64,000 bases of DNA from Microbotryomycetes sp. JL201 (Eukaryota > Basidiomycota > Microbotryomycetes): the NCBI GenBank assembly GCA_033819885.1, contig JAQYUZ010000004.1:496001-560000 (forward strand). Direction: 5' to 3'. Within the stretch, counting starts at the first letter, position 1. Each line of letters starts with the position of its first letter. The notes below the pieces were generated by a model. The model saw only the letters and a program-made list of their open reading frames with translations. It ran no database searches and was not told the origin of the DNA. Below are positions 23,260 to 36,121 of this stretch, one piece after another. The position numbers were made by a program, and so were the translations under genes.

Positions 23260-25940
23260 ATGGCCGACGGCGGTCTGTTTGGGAGCAGCTCGAGCAGCGC
23301 CGTACCCGCCTCGCCACGGATCAGCTACAGCTCGCACCAGAATCCGTCGGCAGACCGTGGACCGCAAGCTGCTCGGATCGCAGGCTCGTCAGGCCGACAA
23401 TTGACACGCAGAATGTCTGGCTCGACGCCAGGCGCAAGCTTGCCCCAAAAGGTTCGCAACTCGTGGCTGAGCAGGCTCATCGGCTCAAACACGTCAAGTA
23501 CGCCTCCACCAGTAACTCCGGGCAGCAGTGCGTTCCCGAGCAACCCGCTCCGCACACCGCGACCGTTCTACGACGCCAGAACGTATGATGGCCGGCCCGT
23601 ATCGACCTTGGGACTGGTCAGAGACATTCTCTTGCGACCGTTCATGCTGTTGTTTCGCAGAGGACCGCTGCTGCCCCTGGTCATGCTTTTGATGACGCTC
23701 GTGCTCATCCTCACGTACTCGACTCATCCGTCCACGCAGTCCGTCAAGCGCAAGGTTCAAGGCGCCGTCGGACCGTACATCCCTCAGCGTGCCGCAGATG
23801 CCATCAGCTGGCGCAGCTCGCGGTGGAGCCAGCAACAGCCTTGGAAGGCCGGGAACGGCCTCGTTCCAGACCCTGACGAAGATGACTTGTCGGACCTGAG
23901 TGGACCAGGCAAGAAACCGACCAAGATTACAGCTGAATCTGCCTCTCTGCCATCGCCGCGCAAAGATGGACGTTTGATTCTTGAACCAGGCAAGAAGCAT
24001 CCTATCCCTGTGCTCATGGAACGGGCAAAAAAGGAGTGGGAGAGGCTCAAGGCGAGGCAGAGTAAGACGTTTGCTCAGGCAGTACGCGAGTACGAGCGTC
24101 GTTACGGCCGCAAACCACCGGAAGGTTTCGATCAGTGGTCAGTCCGACTCTTTTTTGATTCTGATTAGGCTCCACTCATCGATCGAGAGTGCAGGTACGC
24201 GTTTGCAAAAGCCCACAAGGTCTTGATGATCGACGAGTTTGATATGATCGACAAGGATTTATTGTTATACCGAGCGTTTGCCCCGCCGACATTTCGAAAG
24301 CGCGTCAACCATCTCAAAGACACATTCGACACAATCTGGACGATCGAAGTCAACAAAGGCAAAATCGTTCGCGGGGGACAGCTCAAAGACCACGACCGAG
24401 CGAAAGGCGTTGAAAAGCTCATGGAACGATTCCTCAAGCATTTGCCGGACCAAGTGCTTGTGTATAACGGCCACGACAATGCCAGGATAGCCATCGCCGC
24501 TGACGAGAGGGATCGACTTGAGACGCTCGCTCGCAAGGGAGAATGTAAGCGAGAACCATCTTGAACAGGAAGGGTGTCAAGCTGACGCAAGCTACATTCG
24601 ACAGACGACACCGACTCGGAACCGCCGTTCGAGCCAAAGCTGAAAGGTCAAGAGCCGCACTGGGGCATGCCTGTCTTTTGTCCGCCAGGCTCGGCCGTGC
24701 GCGAGCCCACGTTTGATTACGGCTGGGCATCCATGGAATCCACTGGTCTTGAGATGCCCGACGTGGAGGAGGGCACTATCGGCTCGCTTGTCGACAATTT
24801 CAAGTCGTACATGAATATTTGCGAAAACCCGCAGTATCGTCATTTCCACTGCACCTCGTCGTGGGTGTACCAACACCATCCTACGCCCGTACTGCCACTG
24901 ATCACGCCAGGCGTGCAAGCGACTCTGGCCGACATTCACGGCCTGATTATTGAGCAATTCGACCTCGACAATCAGCACGACCCAACTTGGGAGGAGCGCG
25001 CGTTCACGTCCTTGCAATGGCGTGGTCAAACAAGTGGACCTTTGTGGGAAAAGGTCGTGCCCTGGCGATCGACCCAACGCGCTCGCTTGCATTTGTTGTC
25101 CCACCAAGAATCTGGCTCGCGCACGATTGTCTTGACAGACGGTAACGACGTCATGAGAACGGAAGAGGTTCCGAACTATAGGCTCAACCCGTTGTTTTTG
25201 GACGCGGGCATGGTCGGACCGGCCGTGCAATGCGTCAAAGAAGACGGCACTTGCGACGAAATGGAACGAGTGTTTCAAGGGTACGACAAGCGGATTAGCT
25301 TTGATCGCGCTTCATTGTACAAATATGTTCTCGGTCAGTACTGTTCTGCCGCTGCACAATGACGTCTCAATGGCTGACTGCCAGCGCGACAGACATTGAC
25401 GGCAACAGTTGGTCTGGACGATTCCGGCGGTTGATGATGTCGAACGCGGCCGTAGTCAAGGCGACCATCTTTCCCGAGTTCTGGACGGTGAGCTGAGCTT
25501 CTTCTTTGCTGACAAGAGATCGGCGCTGACACTGAAGGTGTGGCTTGTAGGATTGGATCGTTCGTATGTCTACTGGCAGCGTTTCTGATATCGTTCCGAG
25601 AGCTGACGCGGACTTTGCGCAGCCTGGCTCCATTTTATTCCAATTCAAGTCGACTACAGCGACATGTGGGACGTCATGGCATTCTTCAGGGGCGGCTTGC
25701 AAGGCGAAGGCGCGCACGATGACCTCGGTCGACAAATTGCCGAAGCTGGCAAGGACTGGGTCAAGCAATGCTTCAGATGGGCAGACTTGGAGGCATATCA
25801 ATTTAGGTCAGTGCGAGATTCGTGGTTGTGAGATTGATCTTAGCTGACATTCGTGATCGCTCAGGCTCAATCTCGAGTACGGCAGGCTGTACAACGATGA
25901 AAAGCTTCCCGGATCGAACGACTTTACTGGAGATCCGTAA
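23260..25940 (+). CDS. GT90 (CAP10-type) glycosyltransferase, copy 1
   Basis: Type II Golgi membrane enzyme of glycosyltransferase family 90. In basidiomycetes this family includes CAP10 and the beta-1,2-xylosyltransferase CXT1. The start [13 protein letters not shown] leads into a polar cytosolic tail of about 130 residues. A signal anchor around [20 protein letters not shown] follows. The luminal domain has [29 protein letters not shown] and [20 protein letters not shown]. It continues with [26 protein letters not shown] and [36 protein letters not shown] and the final [13 protein letters not shown] complete the domain. The order and the [11 protein letters not shown] motif are typical of the family. 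At least six exons; stop TAA at 25938-25940. A second GT90 lies 12 kb downstream. Confidence 0.9.
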
Positions 25941-26265
25941 GTTGTATTGTTGTCTAATGAAGACCACTGCTCACCCACCGAACGTTGCTCGCGAACAGCT
26001 CTATCGAACCAAAATGGGACGGAACGATCAAACTCTGAGCGTCATGTTTTACGAATCTCATCACTGGTTCTGTTCTCGCATCTCTGGTCTGGTTTCGCAT
26101 CTCCAATCGAATTTCTTTGCATCCCACAAATACCCGTATTTTCATTGTGTAGACTGGCTAAGTGTTTTCATCTCTCACTTTTGTAGAACGAACCAAACTG
26201 AAATACATTCAACAACGTGATTGCGATATTACAATGAGATTAGTGCGAGTGTAGGTGCATTTGCC
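25941..26265. other. Convergent 3' spacer
   Basis: A relatively T-rich region between the stops of the GT90 gene and the NAPE-PLD-like gene, presumably holding the 3' ends of both transcripts. No gene is seen. Confidence 0.5.
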
Positions 26266-28290
26266 TCAACAGACGACAAGGTCCTCGATCTCGACAATGA
26301 TGGTTTCGCCAAGGTCGACGACGCCCATTCGACCTTTGTCGGCGCTCGGACCATCGTGGGCCAAGTCGTCTTCAAGTTGAGCGATACCTTCTGCCGTACA
26401 CGCTTCGTTGAGTTCGATGACGGCTTCGAGCGATTCGTTTTCGGCGCCAATGAACGTGCCAAAGTGAACGCCTGACAGCAACTTGACCTGTCAGCCCGTC
26501 GATTCTCCGATCGCGAAGTGAAAGAATAAAGTGCGCACCTATAGAGTTGCGAGATTTGGTTTCGAGGTGAATCGAAACGGCATCCGTCGGTGACCCGTGC
26601 AGTCCAGAGGGTATGTTTTCGTGGTGCAACTGTGAGCCAAAGTCGATGAATCAGTCGTTTCTGTTGCACTCCTGATGTCGACACTTACGCGCAAGCCTAG
26701 CCACGATACGAAACTCAGCGAACCGCCGCGCCAGATCGGAATGAATGACAAGTCAAAAGGTCCAAACTTTTCGCCGATCGCTGTCTCGACATGTCAGTAC
26801 TCAGCCCGACCTCTCCGAATGGTTGACACTCACTTCTGAAAGCAGGGCAAACGGCCTTTGACATGCGATGTCGTCGGTAGCCAGTGTCACTGCGAAAAAA
26901 AAAAACGGATTAGCTCTCGGCAATTCGCAGGAGCGACCCGAGAAGCGCTCACCCGGCAAAGTACAGGGCTCCGCGCCTCGTCTTTCGTTTACCTTTAGTC
27001 TCACTGTCGCCTTGAGCGTTCTCCTGTACCTGCTTCGTATCGATAAAGTGCTCGACGACCCAGCCACACCACAATGTCGAGCCAGAATCGATGCCTGTGC
27101 GACCAGAGTTGTGCTGTGCTGGTACACAAGTAATCTTCATCGTCGAGCTATTGCTCATGGTCATGGTCGATGACGTCGACGCGGCGTCTGTGATGGTGGC
27201 GAGCTCCTGGCCGACGTCTGACGGCGTAAGCTCAACCGACTCCCACCAGTCCATCTCGAATATGTTGTCTTCTGGCACTCCGGTGGCTGTGAACCAGGGT
27301 TTGTTGCCTATGATACACAATGCATGAATGAATATCCGAGGCAGCAAACACGAAAGCAGGTTCGACTGACCCAATGGCACAAAGTATTTGCAGTTTGGAT
27401 ATTCTTCAATGACGGCCTGAATGCTGGACAAGTCCAGGTGGTCGTAACTGGAGGATTGAGTTTGGATTCAGTTTTGAGAGCGCGCGATCTCGACGGTCTG
27501 GTGCTGTGGCGACTGACTGGTTGTGCGAGATGAACAGTGCCTCGCAGCCGGGCAAGTCTTGCACCTCGCACGGACTAGGCCTGTACCTTGCTGGTCCGGT
27601 GTATTGAGTCGGACCTGCCCTGCCGCTGAATATAGGGTCGAACAGCATCTTGAATGTGTTTTGGTGGCGTTTCAAGCCGTCGTGTCCCCAAGGCATCTCG
27701 ACGAACGCGCCGGCGTGTCCGAGCCAAGTGCCCATCATGAGCTGTCCGCGGTGATTTGGGTCGTGCGTGGTGCGCGTGAACCTGTCTCCGCGGTCACTCC
27801 TGGCTGTCGCGCCTCTGCCCTCGCCCCAGTCTGGCTGTACGACTTGAATCTCTCGTGCGCGCCTGTCACTCTCAAGCTTGTGGCGAGGCTTGGCCCATCC
27901 GACAACTGAGCCACCTGACCACATCTCGTGCAAAGTCGGGACCTGGGCAGATGGCCATGGGTTCTTGAATGCTGTGCCGTTGTCGTTGGCCCAGTGGCTT
28001 GGCTTGTCCTTGACGTCGTCCTGTCCGTCCTGAGCACCGTCTGTCGCAGCGCCATTGTCGTCTTCGTTGTTGTGCTCCTCCTCTCCGCTCTTGGGCTGAT
28101 GATGCTTGCTCTTGTGCAACCTGAGGTGCCTGCGGCGATGGCGATGCGCGCTCATCGTCTGCTCGCGCGCCGGCATCGCACCCAACGCCTCGTCCGCCTT
28201 GACTTGTTCGGCCGTAGCTTGTCCACAGCAGCTGTCGCTGCGGTCTCGCACGCACGGCAGTGATGGCATGGGCTGCAAAAGCGAAATCAT
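26266..28290 (-). CDS. NAPE-PLD-like metallo-beta-lactamase-fold hydrolase
   Basis: Family of N-acyl-phosphatidylethanolamine phospholipase D (yeast Fmp30), which cleaves N-acyl-PE. Landmarks in order are HRGQLMMGTWLGHAGAFVEM, MLFDPIFSGRAGPTQYTGPA, RYRPSPCEVQDLPGCEALF and the metal site SHNHYDHLDLSSI. Then come CKYFVPLG, FEMDWWESVELTP, PAQHNSGRTGID, LWCGWVVEH, YFAGDTGYR, SFIPIWRGG and FGTFIGAENESLEAVIELNE. The metal motif is split by a 70-nt intron (about 27448-27517). Before splicing it appears to read SHNQ, after splicing SHNHYDHLD. The N-terminal 120 residues are histidine/arginine-rich and then acidic, of uncertain start: 28290 or an internal ATG giving MSAHRHRRR. The family fits inner-membrane or lipid-remodelling roles. 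Confidence 0.88.
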
Positions 28291-28469
28291 TCCGCTTGCC
28301 CGGGAATGACCTCATCGATCATTTCCAAAGAACAGCCACTACAGATCATGCGCAGAGCAAGCTACCTACCACCTTGATTCGTATGCTGCGGGCGTGCACA
28401 CATGTTTTTGATAACTGCTCTCGAGGCAGCAACTTTCGAATTTCAAAGGTTCGCTTTCGACGAGAAACC

Positions 28470-30219
28470 ATGTCGCTACCGACGCACCAGGGCGGCGACC
28501 TGGGCGTGCCATCAGCAGCAGCAGCTAGTTCAGATCCACAGCAGCAGCAATCGTCTGGGTTCGAGTTTACGACGTTCTTCAAAGAGACGGCGCAGCAGCT
28601 GCCGTTCAACCAACGCCCGACGCCAGCATTTGAAGCGCAGCGTGTCGAGCGCAAGCGGCAAGATGATGTACCAGAGATTGATCCAATGTCGAGGCCATTG
28701 TGGCAACGCCTGCCTGCGTGGATTCCGTCAGTCTGAGTTTCGCTCGGAACGGGAACAAGCGCCGTCGCGGCTGACCTGTCGAAACAATCAAACAGCATCG
28801 TATGCTGGATAGCAACTTCATCCTTTGTCATTCTACAAAACAAGTACAGTCAGTCACCGAGACAAACGTACCCTTTCGGCGCACGCGACTCACGCCTTCA
28901 AAACAGTCCTGTCGGATCTCGGATTTCGGCACCCTGTCGCTTTGACTACAATCCATCTCGCATTCCAAACATGCGCAACTCGCTTGCTGAGAAAATATAC
29001 TCCCATGGTCGACAAGGCAAAAGAGCTAGAGGCGACAAACAAGATGAACAAGGACGCGTTCTTGACAAAGATCGTGCCCGTTGGCTTGTTGTTCTCTGCA
29101 AGTCTCGTATTGTCCAACTGGGTTTACCTACGGCTCACAGTGGCATTCATTCAAATGTGGGCCGGTCGCTGTTCCATCTCGTCGAGTCTGACGGTCCTAA
29201 TTGACCAAACTGTCCTATTCCAGGATCAAAGCATTCACGCCAGTGTCGGTTTTACTCGTATCGGCCGCGTTTGGTCTCAAGCAACTGAACCAGAAGGTAG
29301 GCGGTGACGATTGGACGTATCTTGCACGGCTGACGCCGCCTCGCTTGTAGATCCTGAGCATTGTCGGCGTCATCTGCTTTGGTGTAGCTATCGCATCGTA
29401 TGGCGAGATTCAGTTTGAGCTCATCGGCTTCTTGATTCAAGTCGGTCACGCGGGGACAGAGATGCACTGATGTACGCTGACGATGACGCCGCAGCTTCTC
29501 GCCATTGGCATCGAGTCCTGCAGGCTCGTGCTAGTCCAGATCCTGCTGCAAGGGTTTGGCCTCGATCCCATGTCGTCACTGTACTACACTGCACCTGTCT
29601 GCCTTGTCGTCAACGCGTAAGTAGCTCTGAATCAGATGACGACGATACGATGCTGATGTAGCTTGGCGACAGCCTGCTACTGCTGCCGGTCGAAGGCACC
29701 CAGGTGTTTTACAACGCCGTCTATCAGGTCGGCCTACCGACGCTGTTCGGCAAGTGAGTTAGGTATTGCATCAAAGGATCAAAATGCTCGCACTTGTTGA
29801 CGTCGAGAGTTGTTGACCAGCGCCTGCATGACGTTTGCGCTCAATCTATCGTCAGTTTGGCTCATTGGCAAAGCGAGCGGTCTCGTACTCACGCTCGCTG
29901 GGGTCTTGTGAGTTCAACAATCGGAGGCCTTTCTGTGAACGCTGACAGTGATCTGCGCCTCACAGGAAAGATGTGCGTCAGAGATCTCGAAGACCTTCTG
30001 CCATAAGGCATCCCTAACTTCTGATCTATTTCCAGATTCTTATCATTGCCGGCTCATACTTTGTGCTCGGCACAGAGGTGACGCGAATTCAGATCTTTGG
30101 CTACATGGTTGCATTGGCAGGTAAGCGACCGCTTCGTTCCTGGCGGTGTGCGCCCTGACACTCTCTGGCTGAACTTGGTTCATATCGGCACAGGACTGAT
30201 TGCTTTCAAGATGCAATAG
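28470..30219 (+). CDS. Triose-phosphate/nucleotide-sugar transporter family protein, copy 1
   Basis: Drug/metabolite transporter superfamily, TPT type (SLC35-like). The polar N-terminal exon starts [20 protein letters not shown] and ends [10 protein letters not shown]. Membrane segments then follow over several exons: [49 protein letters not shown] and [20 protein letters not shown]. The second half has [69 protein letters not shown] and [20 protein letters not shown]. Roughly ten spans in two similar halves, with the family-typical ASYGE, SLYY and PVEG positions. The last codons FKMQ precede TAG at 30217-30219. The substrate cannot be read from sequence. Confidence 0.85.
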
Positions 30220-30621
30220 ACGTTGGATTGTGTCACGGACATATATTGGCAAGCGTGAAAGCGCGAAAGGCGGGAATCATTGGGGCTGGTAGGCTGCGAT
30301 GGACGTGCGGCCAAGACGACATGAATCATGTAATAACGAACATACGATTTGAGCATCAATCTGAGCAGGCTCTGCCTATCCTGCAGATGGATTGCGATCG
30401 AGCGCGTCGACGAAATTTGAGCCGAGCTGAGCGCCCTCGTCGATTTATTAGTGTGTGCACCTTGAAAAGCAGTCACAATCATAAAGTTCTGAGGGAACGT
30501 GTCTTGCATGCCAGCGATGAGGACTGCCAAGTCGAAGCGGGAAAGATTATTTCTCCGCACGGGCGCGGGCGCGGGCGCGGCTCGAGCGCGCTTTGGTCTC
30601 GCTTGTGCGCGTCGCCCAAAC
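30220..30621. other. Spacer between transporter paralogs, with GC-rich hexamer repeat
   Basis: About 400 bp upstream of the second transporter. It contains three copies of GGGCGC in tandem (30563-30582) just before the proposed start. An in-frame ATG at 30508 would extend the second transporter by 38 residues through this repeat, so part of the spacer may be coding. Confidence 0.5.
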
Positions 30622-32168
30622 ATGGCATCGGCAACCGACGCAGCGCGTGACGCGTCTGCAGAGGAGCAGGAGCACATGCTGTACTCGAACGGCTCTCATA
30701 TGTCGGTCGACGATCAGCAGCGGCCGGCAAAGGCGGCAACAGGCGAGGACGAGCGCAAAGACGACGACGGACAGACACGGGACGGCGCAGCAGGCCTCAA
30801 CTTTCCACCTTGGATGATCATCATTACGTGGATATCACTCTCGACAGCCGTCATCTTTTACAAGTTGAGGATTCGCGCCGGGAACGGGGCTGTACCGGAC
30901 ATGGCAGAATCTGACCCAAACCCCTACAGTCGAGACATCATGGTCAACAGACATTTCAAGTATCCAATCACTCTGACGACGCTGCACTTGCTATTTCAAA
31001 CGATCGGCAAGTGCTTCGAGCCAAACTCTTTGCACTTGGCTCATCGCAGAGCTGACGCGAAAATCTCTGCACTGTCCTCAACAGCAACACGGATATTGCA
31101 CAGGTTCACAGACCTGATATCGGGCACAAGCACCGGCACATCACAGTACACAGCCTTGCCAATGACAACCTCTGATGACAGGCAATCGTCGCCACTTACG
31201 TCTGCAAACACACTTGCTGGCGTCAAACCCGGCTTCTCGCAGGACGAAGAGCGGAGAAGGATCAAAGACGCGAGCGTCAACATGTCGTTCGACGACTGGA
31301 AACTGCAAATGTGAGGAGGGAACAGGAGAAAGCCTTGAACCTTGAGCATTGCAGCTGACATGAATCGAAACAGTCTTCCTCCAGCCGTCATGTTTTCAGC
31401 CAGCCTCTGCCTCTCTAACTGGGCATACTTGTACCTCAGCACCGGTCCGTCCGCTTTCCGTCCTTTGAACAACCCCATACGCTAAAGGATATTGGCATTG
31501 CAGCGTATATTCAGATGCTCAAGGCGTTCGGGCCTGTAGCATATCTTTTGGCAGCGTTCGCGCTTGGCACAAAGGCCTTTTCTCTTAAATTGCTCGGCAT
31601 CGTCCTCGTCATCTCATCCGGGGTTGGCATGGCGTCCTACGGAGAGGCCAATTTCAACCTGACCGGGTTTCTGATTCAAGCTACTGCGATCGCCATCGAA
31701 GCCACCCGAGTGACTCTGATCCAGATCTTGCTGCAATCAGGTGGTGGAATGTCGCCTCTCAAGACGTTGTACTGTACGTCCAAAACCATAGTTCTCGGCT
31801 CAGCCAAGACTATCTTGCCAATACTGAGATTTGTTCTCATTTCCCCCGATCCAGTCTTTGCACCCGTGTGCTTTTGCGTCAACGCCGCGCTCATCATCCC
31901 GTTCGAAGGTTTCGCCGCCCTGACCGCCATCCCTCGACTCGGATTGTTCACAATCTTGAGCAACTGTACCTTGACATTCCTGCTCAACCTCAGTGGAGTG
32001 TACCTTATCAGTCTGTCTAGCATGGTCCTAAGTTTGACCAAAGTCGTCAAAGACATTCTGTTGGTAGCCGGATCGGCTCTCATTCTTGGAGACGCGTTGA
32101 CGTTGTTTCAATGTTTTGCGTACGGAGTCTCGACGGTTGGATTGTTTTGGTACAAAACGAGCTCATGA
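30622..32168 (+). CDS. Triose-phosphate/nucleotide-sugar transporter family protein, copy 2
   Basis: Paralog of the preceding transporter, same strand. The start chosen is MASATDAARDASAEEQEHML; an upstream ATG at 30508 is possible. The first span is PWMIIITWISLSTAVIFYK, then FKYPITLTTLHLLFQTIG. A polar stretch of about 90 residues with RRRIKDASVNMSFDDWKLQM lies between spans 2 and 3. Later parts are FSASLCLSNWAYLYLSTAYI, AFGPVAYLLAAFALGTKAFS, SSGVGMASYGEANFNLTGFL and CFCVNAALIIPFEGFAALTA. SGVYLISLSSMVLSLTKVVK and ILLVAGSALILGDALTLFQC follow. The conserved KVVKD near the end is typical of the TPT family. Stop TGA at 32166-32168. Identity to copy 1 is modest, so the duplication looks old. Confidence 0.85.
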
Positions 32169-32298
32169 GTAAGGCGGACAAAGGGGAATTCAAGCGTGTG
32201 CTGGCATATAGATCTTCATGGCTGTTGTAAAATAACCTTCCGGTTGAGACTGTTCCTACATTGCAGTCGAGCGACGCTCGTATTGCTAGAAGCACATT

Positions 32299-35200
32299 TC
32301 AAACGGACGTTTTTGACATGTCTACGTGCGAAAAGCGTGCAGAATAGTGCACATGTCAGGCAAAGCGATTCCTAGAAAACAACTGAACCAACTTACAATA
32401 AGACAACAAGTTGATCTGATCTTTGTGCAACGTCGTTCGACCGACCAAGTCGTACACTTTTTCTTGGTCACGCAAGACGCTATGAGCGTCAACGAGGCAT
32501 TGCACGCTCGCTCGACGCAATTCAGAGTGCGAGTCGTTAAGTCCCTGAAATACGTCGACATCGGTCAGACGTAGCACAGGTTAGGTTGGAGATGAGCGGA
32601 AACTGACCCTCTTGACGAGCTCTGCCCTCTTTGGCAACTCATCCTCGAGTATCTCTTTCGGCAACTTTGCAAACAGCCTGCCGATCAATCTCAAACCCAA
32701 AGCGAAAGCACGTGCGATCTCAGGTGTGATGTGACCGTCATTCTTGAAATCGAGGTACTGGACCAATGCGGATGATAAGAGTCCAAGCGTCAAAAGAGGT
32801 TCGGACCGGTCGGTTACAGTTCTGCCAATTTCCTCAGTTGCTGCAACGATCTGCCGAGGGATAGGTCGATCAGCAATCAAGTGAGTAGACTGGCATCACC
32901 CAAACGCTCACCGAACGGGATGAATCCTCGCGCAAGGAGAGCAGCAGCTCGAACAGGGTAGTCTCTTCACCTGCAAGACAAGGCAATTGATGCTCGACGA
33001 GGCTAGCAAGGAGTCTGAGAGCCGTTTCATGAGTCGTGGGGTACTGCGAGACCAAGCGCAGGTCAGTCGTCAGACTTGTTCAAGATCCGCGCTCGCTCAC
33101 ATCTCCCGTTTTCTTCGAGAGCATCTCTGTCAATGCTGCAAATGCTTTGGCGAATGTTTTGTCTCGGGTCCAAAAGTTTGCGTCTGACTCTTCTTGCCGT
33201 CTTTGAGACGGTGACGCTTCACTCTCGTTTTCATCGTCTTCGACAACCGGATATCTTCGCGACAGGTCCATGAGCTGTTCGAGCTCTTCGGCAGAGACGG
33301 TCTGACTCATGAGGCGCGCGATCAAACCGTCTGCATTTTGTGCGTCTGCGTTTGATTCTGCCGCTTGACCTTGTGTTCGCACTATCAGTGGATAATAGCA
33401 TCGATCGACGCGTGAAGCTCACTCTGACTTTTGACTGTCCACCAGTCGCTGCCTTTGTCCGACAGGCCAAAGGTCTCGACATTTCTTCCATCCGGACTAT
33501 CATTAAACACGTCAGATTGCCGGACAGAGGCGACATGCCTCGTTGCAACCGCTGGAGTCGAAAGCTGACTGGCGGGTATGGGTCCATGTTCTGTATTCGC
33601 AAGCGTTCCTACATGGAGGTCATGATGAGACTGAGAGGAGCCGTCCGGTGACCTGTGAAGACGATGCGCGCCGATGGCGACGGGTATGTGAGACGTTCTT
33701 CGGCTCGCTGTCGGAGACGAAGGCGAAGATTGCAAATGAGGCCGTTCCTGTTTGAACAAGGGCGTGGATGCCGACGAGCTCGGAGTTGCTTGTGTATTGC
33801 GTGGAGATGAGCTTGTAGCTCGTTCTGACGACGGAGTCGATACCGTCGCTGCAGCGACATCTTTGATGGTGTCTGCAGCTGCGTGAGCAGCCAGTTGGGC
33901 TTCCATTTCTTGCTCCTTCTGAGCCTTTTCTCGCTTCGCCTGCAACATCATCTCACGAACACTCGGACGAGTCGTCTTGACCGGTGCAGATGCACTCTGT
34001 GCTCTGGACACTGCCGGCTTCGGATCGTTGGCTGATGTCGAGCTCGATTGCTTGCGAGGATCGCTCTTGTCTAGCTGTTTGCGACTTGTCGAGTCGAGCG
34101 AGCAAGAAATCTTGTCTGCCAATCTTGACCAAATATCTTGGACGAGCCAAAACGTCGTCCGGCTCGTCTCTTTGACGCCGCTATTGGGGTCCGACAGGCC
34201 ACGCTTGAGCATCTGTTCGATCTCGCCCAGCCCGCCTGAAGTCTCAATGGCGTGCTGACTGTGTTCGCCGTGGACCTTGACGAGCGTTTGCAAGTGTGCG
34301 GCGGCGTATTGGCGGGCAGAAGCGTTCTTGTCCTGCATGACTAACGCGAGCTGCTGTATCGTTTGGAAATGGTACCTCGAGTTGGTGATCAGGGACGTGA
34401 CAGTCGCTTGTGAAGCAGTCGCAACGATCTTTTTCGTCTGTCCTGCCATGCCCAGACAGTGGCAGAGAAAAGGCTCAAGAAAGTGGTGGTCCAATGCAGA
34501 ACCAAAAGCGTCCGACAGCTCGGCCATGAGTTGAAGTGCAGAAATGGCCAAGGTCGTCCTGAGCGAGGACGACTGATGAAGACGATCAAGTCAGTCCGGA
34601 TTCCAACAGAGCCGTTGCTCCACAGAGCTCACCGTCTTGATCATGCCCTCTTCTACTAAGCGCAAATCGGCCAGGAAGGCGTCCTTGAACTGCGTTGGAG
34701 CGCCGCCTTTGATCAAGCCTCGCAACCGAGCTACACTCTTGTCTCGTGAGACCCAGTTGTGCTCCGTTTCTTTGCCTTCGAAGCAAGGTCTCATCTGCTC
34801 GATTTCTGAATGTAGATCTCGCTCGTTTGCAACGTATACAGGACCTATTTCTGCCGGTTGCTGATGGACGGCGGCAGGATCTGTCGGGAATGCGGCCGCA
34901 GGAAGGTTTGCAACGAGTGACGCGGGAGACGGCGGCCGTGGTCGAGGGCGTGCGTCCTGGGAGCTGGTATCTTGTACAGTACTGTTCATCTCATTGTCTG
35001 CGCTCAGCGTCTGTTCGCCACCGCCGAGAACGGCGGCCAAGATCGTATCTTGGAGTTTTTTGTTGACTTCTAACTTGAGCATTAGCTTTTTCAGGTCTGC
35101 TCTTGCTGCAGCAGACACTGTTGGCGCGCTAAAGATTGATATAGTTGAGGATAAAGCGAGAGAGCGTACAGTCGGATCCGGGTCGCCGAGCAGCGGCAGC

Positions 35201-36032
35201 AACAAGGGCGTGAATGGTCGCAAGGGCGTGATAAGGCTGCCATCCTCGCTCTGCCTGATTGTCACAAGAAACAATATAGCCTGGAGACTCGGACTGTGAG
35301 CTGAGCGTACGAGTATGTGCGAGGTGGCGAGCGAACGGCTGACCTGTTCGCGCGCTTTAGCGTTCTTGCTCTGGAACGCATGCTCCTGAATCCGTTGCTC
35401 CACGAGTTGCCAGGACGTATCTTTGAGCTGTTGATGTGGCGCCGGCGGTGCGAGCTTGGCCGTCAATAGCAGACTGGCCCTCGCTGCGGCTACGATAGCT
35501 TCTCTGGCTGCGTCCCTTACGCCCTGTTTCGAGTCTGCTAGCTTTTCTGTTGGTAGTAAGGTAGCGAGAGTCGATTTGAACTCGTGGTCGAGCCTGGCGG
35601 CGTGGTGGACCGAGCTCGGCGGCCTGTGCTCGCCATGCGTGCCGTCGCCCGTGCCAACGTCGACATGCGCAGCGCGACTGAACAAGTGAGGTAGTGTTTG
35701 AAGTGCAGCGGATACGACGTGTTGGTTGTTGTGGCGCAGGTGCGGCTTGACGAGTTGACTGAGTCGGTCGAGGTCCTCGTCGGTGAGCGCCTGCACGTGA
35801 GACGTCGGTCACGGCCAGCGTCTCGGCCTTTGAAGCAACAACGTACCTGCTGCCTGTCGCCAAGCAAGTCGCGGATGGCGTGCAAACCCTGTATTCGCCG
35901 CTCGTTGTCTGCGAGCGGATCGGAGTGGTAAGAGTGGAACAGCAGTGAGCATGCATCGTATACAAAGTCAGGGGCAAGGTCAGAGCCCTCACCTTGGGAC
36001 GCCAACTGCTGCTCGAGGCTGGCGAGGTCCAT
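32299..36032 (-). CDS. CLASP/Stu1-type microtubule-associated protein
   Basis: Microtubule plus-end and spindle protein with TOG domains. The start MDLASLEQQLASQGEGSDLA leads into helical repeats: LVKPHLRHNNQHVVSAALQT, SKQGVRDAAREAIVAAARAS and a VEQRIQEHAFQSKNAKAREQ segment. The diagnostic CLASP N-terminal TOG element follows as LHSEIEQMRPCFEGKETEHN, WVSRDKSVARLRGLIKGG and KDAFLADLRLVEEGMIKTV. Then TLAISALQLMAELSDAFGSA and FLEPFLCHCLGMAGQTKKIV continue that domain. A serine- and basic-rich linker with MLQAKREKAQKEQEMEAQL leads to C-terminal helices SELRRASVQCLVDAHSVLRD. The final exon is probably short (YMSKTSV, TGA at 32299-32301), reached through a GTAAGT donor. Without that splice the protein would end about 60 bp earlier. 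Divergent from ARG8 with 114 bp between the starts. Confidence 0.88.
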
Positions 36033-36121
36033 TGTCCGCGCCCGTGTGGTCGATGCGAGGTCACGTGCTCGCACGAGGCAGAGCAGAGCCGCGCCCGCCA
36101 AACCCGCAAAAGCGCAAGTTT

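Noticed and set aside
27500-27530. Loss of a metal-binding histidine (SHNQ) in the NAPE-PLD-like protein
   Set aside because: The Q codon lies across an exon end. After splicing the codon is CAT and the motif is intact.
27523-28309. Long plus-strand open frames opposite the NAPE-PLD-like gene
   Set aside because: They are antisense shadows of a well-supported coding region, with compositions that mirror it.
30499-30621. Arginine/glycine/alanine-rich extension upstream of transporter copy 2
   Set aside because: Possible but unsupported. It depends on a GC-rich hexamer repeat, and the later ATG gives a more typical N-terminus.
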